Source of the DNA: Spirometra erinaceieuropaei
Taxonomy: Eukaryota > Platyhelminthes > Cestoda > Diphyllobothriidea > Diphyllobothriidae
Direction of reading: 5' to 3'
Assembly (NCBI GenBank): GCA_902702965.1
Contig: CACRXP010000178.1
Location: forward strand, 311,226 to 375,225
Length of the DNA: 64,000 nucleotides
The notes below the pieces were generated by a model. That model made no database searches, was not told where the DNA came from, and saw nothing but the letters and a program-made list of their open reading frames with translations. How positions within the stretch are numbered: the first letter of the stretch is position 1; each line of letters opens with the position of its first letter. A program made the translations under genes and the position numbers. Shown here piece after piece: positions 58,086 to 64,000 of this stretch.

Positions 58086-58289
58086 CAAAAATAATAATGG
58101 GATAAATATCCTTCAAGTAGACAGATAAACTAATACAAACGCTTCGTGCTGCCTGAGATATTACTCTTTAAAAGAGCATACTTAACATAATCAAAAGTTT
58201 AAGATATTCCCTTGATCTAGTGAGCACTTTATTTATCTCGAATTACGCAGGTAAAAGGAGATCGTCTATAAAATCCCAAGCAATGCCTG

Positions 58290-59290
58290 TGCTGCCTATT
58301 AAGGAAGGCTGAATAAGGTCTCCAAAACATCCTGACTCTTCACGTGGACTGCAGCGCTGTATCCAGCTGTGTTGAAATCTCCACGTGGAAATGCGCCATA
58401 GAGAATCACGCAACCGATATCTTGGCATCCTCAAGTATCCAAAGTAACAGACGAGTCAATCGAAAATCAAATATTAGATACAATTTTAACATAAGATAGG
58501 CGCTGCATCTGGTGATGTATAACTGACATGTCTGAGTGATTTACAAAAATTTATTGCAGCTGCTCCTGTGAGGTAGACTATGCCTGTAATATCGCAGTTT
58601 TTAATGAAACGACTTCCATTTTCGTCTCTGACTGATGAATTTTTGCTTGAACTACTATATAGTTGATACGTTGACATGTGCACAATACCGTAAACATGTT
58701 TTTCTAGTTTACTGAAGTAGACCAGCAGAGCATTATGCGTGCGTAAAAGCTGCACGAATTCTTGTCTCCTGTTGCAGGCTACTTTAAGGATGGCTTCAGG
58801 GGGTTAAATATGTCTAACGTCATTGGGATATAACTCCCCATGAGCGAAAAACGACGATTCTTTTCCTGAGTGCGTTGGTAATTTCGCGTTACTGCGCGCG
58901 TAACGCGCATCGTCTAATGCTTTGAATGCTTGAGGCTGCCAAGTAATCTGTTGTCTGCCTTTCCATCTCTCAATTTCACTTTGTTTTGGCAATCCGACTG
59001 GTGTACAGGGGGGCACGCGTCTGCGAGGACATGCAGGCTGCAATGGGAAACGTCTTCAACTCCATTATGACTTATGGGAAATCTGCCAGACAAAATATTT
59101 TTCTTCTTTCTCATGACGGTGTTAAAACAACAATTTTTTGACTGAAACAAGGGCCGAGCATGCAGATCTAGTGAAACATTCAGATTCCACTAGCTTACAA
59201 TCGTGCCGAGCAGGCTCAAAGCTGAAAATTAAGGACACTTTAATATTGGGGTTAACATTTCTTCCAAACACTTTGTAAGTACCAGCATAC
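58290..59290. repeat. Repeat U1, copy B (no LINE)
   Basis: Same order of blocks as 12040-13590 but without the 544-bp LINE, giving the empty site 'aaatatgtctaacgtc' near 58806. Confidence 0.65.
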
Positions 59291-59389
59291 AGTTAATCGA
59301 TCGAAGAGTCAGTTGGCGAAAATATGTTTGCGGTAACTCCACATCAGGCCGATACATTTACGTGGGTAATGATCAATCTAATTGCAGAC

Positions 59390-61930
59390 AGGATTTAAAT
59401 GCGTCTCAGGGGCAGGGTTAATCGAACTCCGTGTTTCCACACCGCCCGCATGACGGAGTCAGCGTGCAGGGGACGGTGGAGTTGGGGTGGGAGGGGGGGA
59501 GGAGGAGGAGAGAGGTTCCGTTTAGATTTTAAGCGCGGTAAGTGCGTGTGACAGTTCTCAGGGCGTCGGGACGGTGTGCGATTACCGCCCGGAGTCGGCC
59601 AGGGCAGACAGACTGCTTGTGTCAGCGTCTTCTGACAACAGAGTGCTGGGTTCGCTAGTCGAATGGCCACTGCTTCGGCTGTGGCTAGCACCCGTTTGCG
59701 CAGACCTTTAGAGTAGTGTGCCGGTACCCGGATGATAGCTTTAAAGGCTTCTTTAGCGTCGGCTTGGTGGTTCGTATCCATTAGATGTGCACGAATTGAA
59801 CTCTAAGTCGATCGATTTCCACCTTTACCTAGCCAGGCAGGCATGTGTTTACGTATTCTCTTTTCCAGACGCCGCGTTGTACGGCCAATATATCCCGCTC
59901 TCCAGGGGTAGGTGAATGAATAAATACACATGGATATGGCCTGTAACGGCAGCCGGTCTTTGCCCCCAACCGTTCTAGGGGGGAGTTTGCGAAGAATACG
60001 TGCAAGTTCGCCGCGGGGAAGGCACTCGCGAGAGCTGTCCTAAGACGTCTAATTAATTCGCTTACTGCGTCTCCAAGAAAAGGCAGTCTTAGAAATAAGT
60101 CATTCCTTACTGCAGTTTCAACGGCAGGTTTTGTGGCACGTTCTCTTGTATTCCGGAGGATGAATCTCTCTGGATAGCCGTTTTCGCAGAGCGTGTTTTG
60201 CAGCTGCTGGAGTTGTGCTTCAACAGTTTTAAGAGAGCAGATGCGTCTCACTCTAGCCGCCAGTCCCTGAACTAAATTCTGTTTTAGATTTAAGGAAACA
60301 AAACTGCGAAAATTAATGTGTTTTCCCGTCCAGGTCTTCTTTCTGAATATCTTGCGTGGGGTGGATCCATCCGCTGGTCTGTGTAGAAGGACATAGAGGA
60401 ACGCGATCTCGTTATTCGCCTCGGTCTCTGCGGTAAACATCAGAGAAGGGTGCGCCCTGTTAAACTCCCGAACTAGGCCATTGATATCGATGGTTTGACT
60501 CGTCAGGCAAAAAATATCCACCCCATATCGACCGTAGAATGCAAGGTCATTAATGGTACCTTTGAGACTCGTTTGCTCGACCTTGCCCATGAAGACATTT
60601 GCGACAAACGCTTCAAGCGGCGAACCCATTTGCCAGTGTAGCTGGCTGTTTCAGAGGAACTGGACATTCTGTGTGCATCGCGTAAGTAGTTCTTTTAGGG
60701 TCTCCACTGTCATGCCTATCGGGTAGTTTTTTCCCTGATGAAGCCGCCCAGGACGTCTATTGTCTCCACTATGGATACGTTGGTGAACAGTGATGATAAA
60801 TTTAACGAGAGCATCGTTTGTCTCTCTACGTTAATTTTTTTGATAGCCTCGATAAACTCAAAGGTGTCTTTCGAACTTCGCGGATACAGACAACTTGGAA
60901 GCGCTTTCAACTTTTCTACCAGCCATTTTGCAATTGCGTGATAGGCTGAATTTCCCATGTCCAAGATTGGACGTAGTGGTAGCCCGGGTTTGTGAAACTT
61001 GGGAAGACCATAAATTCTTGATATCGTCGTGCCCACAGGTTTTAGCCCTTCAATCGCCTTGTCAGACAGATGTCGTTCTTTGTGGAGATCTTTGAGCACA
61101 TTTGTCAACTACCTCGCGATGGTCGCGGTTCGAACCCTGTCTTTCTCGGATTTCGAGAACTTTGTACAGTCCGATAAGATTTCTCCTAGTTTCTCCACGC
61201 AATCCGTCTTATCCATCAGCACTATCCATGAACCCTTCTCCGGTCTGGTTAGTAAGATATCTTCATTTTCACGAGGCTCCCCGAGACTGTCAAGATGGGC
61301 TATCGTAAGGGGACCTTTGTTCCTCGGAGCCATTCTTAAATATTGTTAACAGCCGTTTACCAGCGTCGATTTAAGGTACTCAACTTCTCTAGGTAAGGAG
61401 GGTTTTAGATTTTTAGTCTGGCTAAAGAGACTCTCAAAGTGGGTTGCGAGCGCAAGTGGCTTTTGCCTTTTTCTGACATAGGTTCCGCTGCAGTTCCTCA
61501 ATTCCTGTACTAACTGTCTCCAAATGACTTTCTGCATGTCGTCTTAGTGTGACTAAGGTGGCTGAGATACGGCCTCTTCGTAAGGTTTTTCAGTAGTATC
61601 TCGGATATTCCCCTGGATCAATACATGCTCATATGTATTTCCTCGTCACATTTGCCTCCGGAACTCCGGTGTCAAACTTCAGCAATCCACTGAGTTCCTT
61701 TAACACCGAGAGATCTTTGGATTGTCTCAGTTCTGCGAAAATTTCCAAATTACGATTGAAGTTTGTCGATCCTGGCCCACGGTAGACGCGGAGTGTGCAA
61801 GAGGTTCTTCTGCACGCACAGGACAGGTCTCTGTAGTCCGATGGCGGTTGCCTCCGCTGTTGCTAATAAGCGCGGATTCAGTCGCTTAGAGTAGTTAGGT
61901 GGAACCCTGTAATTCGTTCCCATATAAATG
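59390..61930 (-). pseudogene. Penelope-like retroelement PLE-1, decayed (copy B)
   Basis: Minus-strand frames: YGLPKFHKPGLPLRPILD and NVSIVETIDVLGGF (61108-60716), FVANVFMGKVEQTS and IAFLYVLLHR (60629-59829), and a C-terminal tail TNHQADAKEAFKAII then VPAHYSKGLRKRV (59781-59395). The catalytic YxDD region reads RYGVDIF, so at least one aspartate is lost. About 250 bp present in copy A near 15750-16000 are deleted. The copy-A element keeps other parts better, so neither is functional. Confidence 0.83.
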
Positions 61931-62671
61931 TACAGGCCCGATTAGCATTTATTGGAAGTACACGTAAGCTCGTCAAATGCTCTTCTGAATTGCTCCATGA
62001 GAATGTTCGCAACGTTAAAACAGTTTAAACTTTCTTGTGATTGATCTCTATATTGAGCGAGTGTACCCTGAGTGTCAGATGGCGCGATAGCGAATGTGGA
62101 TCGACCTTCATCTCCAAATGACCTATCAAACAAGTCCTTTATTCTTTCCCTGTCGCGGCCTTTAGCAGACAGCCATCAAGTTTAAAAACTGTTTGCGGTT
62201 ATAGCCACCACGTTGTTGGAGGATGTTTGAGCTTCTAAGGTGCTTCATCAGTCTGCTTTTCGCGTCAACCTTTAATGTGCAATATCCGGTGTATTTCCTA
62301 GAACACATCACTCACTTCTCGTCGCACTCATTGTCCACGCAATGCCGCTAGGCCTTGTAAGCCGTAGGAAGGCCACTATGCATTGCCGGAATCTACAGAT
62401 CGGTCATCAGATTTCAGCCGTACTGTTCTTGAACTGTCTGCGCCCGAAACGAGAGCTGGCCTCTCTGAGTGTGTTGGTTTGCAAGGATTGCTTTTTCAGA
62501 CATCGTGTTGCGACCACATCGCCTCTCTGACGTGCGTCTGAGTGCCTCGATTAAATGCCTTCGCATTCGTCGACTCTAAAGTGGTTATGAAGTAATAGTG
62601 TTTGCCTGTTTTCCTGGATCCAATTCAAAAATAAGATATAAATCTTCGGAAGAGAATACACATATACAACA
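61931..62671. other. Flank of PLE-1 (copy B)
   Basis: Counterpart of 16531-17118 with a somewhat longer middle. No gene recognised. Confidence 0.4.
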
Positions 62672-63784
62672 CGTGACCTATCTCATGAAACCTGGTGACA
62701 AAACCTGATGAGACAATTGAGGACGTCTTAAACTTCGCGTATTTTGCTTCTCCGCCCAGCCTCATTTAGGAAATGTCTTCATCTTGTGCAGAAACTGTGC
62801 CCACGTAATTTTTCCAAGCAAAATGTTCATCATTTTGGTCGAAAATGGCCGTTACGGTATATTCGGACGAATTCCTATGCTAATACCCTTTCTGGACTTC
62901 GGTTGCCCATCTAAGGGGGCTTTTCCTTGAATGGAGACTAATTTACTCCAGAGAGTTTTAATAAACTCAGGTTGTTGGACTTTAAAATTAAATTTTTTCT
63001 CCGATGGTAACCGTGGTAGTATACTTCTTAAAAGAAAGGTTATTTTAAGAGAACCAGATGTTCTGTCGATTTATAAAACACAAACTATTATATCTGTGCG
63101 ATTTTGTGCCCTAAAGTGCAGTAATATCACACACAGTCAAACCTTCATTTAAGTAAGCTAAAATTATTTTGTCGCTTGGAAAATCCTACGTGTTGGCACA
63201 GGAACGACCACCATCGGACTGCCATTTTCAGTTTTGAACGTATTAAATATTACTTTTTGTGCAGTCTAGCTTCTGCACATACCTAATTCAGAAATGGGAC
63301 GAGCAAAGCGTTAACATCTTCAGCAAAATATAAATGTATATAGAGCCTCTCTGCCGTGCATTCATAGTTTTAGAACGAAGTGTAGGGCTGAGCAAAAACA
63401 ATTCAGATGGCCGCAATATAACGAAAAGGCATGTTTGTAACAGCCGCTTCAGTCCCCCTTTTCTCCGGCTGTGTTTTGTCGAACAATGGCCGCGACAGCT
63501 GTTGACACACAGCCACCCCCGCCGGCTAACACTCAGACACCTCCGGCCCAACTTCAGTTGACTGTCGGCTGACCTCGCAAACTTTCATCACCCCACGCGC
63601 GTCTAACGCCCTGGCCTGATACCCGTGAGGCATTGTGCACATGCGCCCCTTATTCCTCCCCTAATTTGTCCAATCACACGAACACCACTCAGCCAGTCAC
63701 CCCTCCTGCTGACCCAGACGCACTCCCGCATAAACAACACACACACCGCGACCGACGCTCTCCGTGAACGGACGCTTATCTCTC
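62672..63784. mobile_element. Left part of TIR element E2, cut by the duplication edge
   Basis: Begins TACAACACGTGACC then TATCTCATGAAA like 17119 and follows it to the end of the duplicated segment. The right end of the element is missing here. Confidence 0.62.
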
Positions 63785-64000
63785 AGTCAGTCAGTGTATT
63801 TGAGGGAAATAGGCTTACGCCTTTGAACTCCCTATTTGTACATAAAAAATCGAAAAATTTGCAGAATGTGTAGAAATTACAGCAGTAATTGTATGCAGAC
63901 ATTGATTCACACATGTCACTGGTCACATGGCTAAAACGTCACATAGTCCGCTTGTTGCTGTAGCATATGTCTGTCAAGCCTGCATTTAAATGTCGCCACA
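63785..64000. other. Unique sequence beyond the duplication
   Basis: Begins with a short (CAGT)n run right at the breakpoint. It has no match elsewhere in the window and no recognisable content. Confidence 0.45.

Larger units (their letters stand above)
44820..63784 (+). repeat. Segmental duplication, copy B
   Basis: This is the second copy of 1-18236. It supplies the last exons of the gene that starts at 28527, so the duplication unit of about 45 kb holds one gene and is arranged head to tail. Sequence private to copy B includes a 347-bp tandem repeat near 48894-49351, an inverted-repeat transposon at about 51319-53210 and a longer trinucleotide run at 50732-50822. Copy B lacks about 250 bp of Penelope sequence that copy A has near 15750-16000. 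After about 63784 the sequence no longer resembles what follows copy A. Confidence 0.92.

Overview
The window looks like nuclear DNA of a large-genome parasitic flatworm, most likely a tapeworm of the Spirometra/Diphyllobothrium kind (inference). Three things point that way. One spliced gene has the build of the cestode oncosphere antigens of the 45W/EG95/TSOL18 kind: a signal-peptide exon, fibronectin III (FN3) exons between phase-1 introns, and a C-terminal membrane exon. There are many Penelope-like elements with GIY-YIG nucleases. There are also non-LTR retrotransposon ends with C2H2 fingers of a type seen in flatworm genomes. No bacterial, viral or organellar genes, rRNA or tRNA were recognised.

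Layout. Bases 1-18236 (copy A) and about 44820-63784 (copy B) are two copies of one segment, similar nearly throughout and in the same orientation, so the window spans slightly more than one unit of a tandem duplication of about 45 kb. Copy A starts outside the window and carries only the 3' exons of an upstream paralogue: linker exon 2224-2382, an extra membrane cassette at 4203-4380 plus 4452-4528, and terminal membrane exon 5210-5403. The next paralogue is complete. Its TATA-like box is at 28486, its signal exon at 28527-28590 and its FN3 exons at 30700-30987, 31343-31654 and 32835-33146. A 13.9-kb intron full of transposons follows, then linker exon 47042-47200 and terminal exon 50107-50300 inside copy B. 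The in-frame model is 442 residues. In copy B the extra membrane cassette is broken by a 64-base deletion, but skipping it leaves the frame intact.

Almost everything else is mobile DNA: three or more Penelope-like families, one with pseudo-LTRs that carry hammerhead-ribozyme motifs; three non-LTR remnants; a decayed 3.0-kb Helitron with both ends readable; two related families of terminal-inverted-repeat elements; a near-perfect 115-bp inverted repeat carrying a hammerhead; and microsatellites. Differences between copies A and B (a LINE, inverted-repeat elements, a 347-bp tandem repeat, a grown microsatellite) show which changes came after the duplication, unless the sequence was lost from the other copy.

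The two most informative observations are the hammerhead motifs at many loci, and the contrast between the linker exon (12 differences between paralogues, all amino-acid changing) and the terminal exon (12 differences, 8 of 11 changed codons silent).
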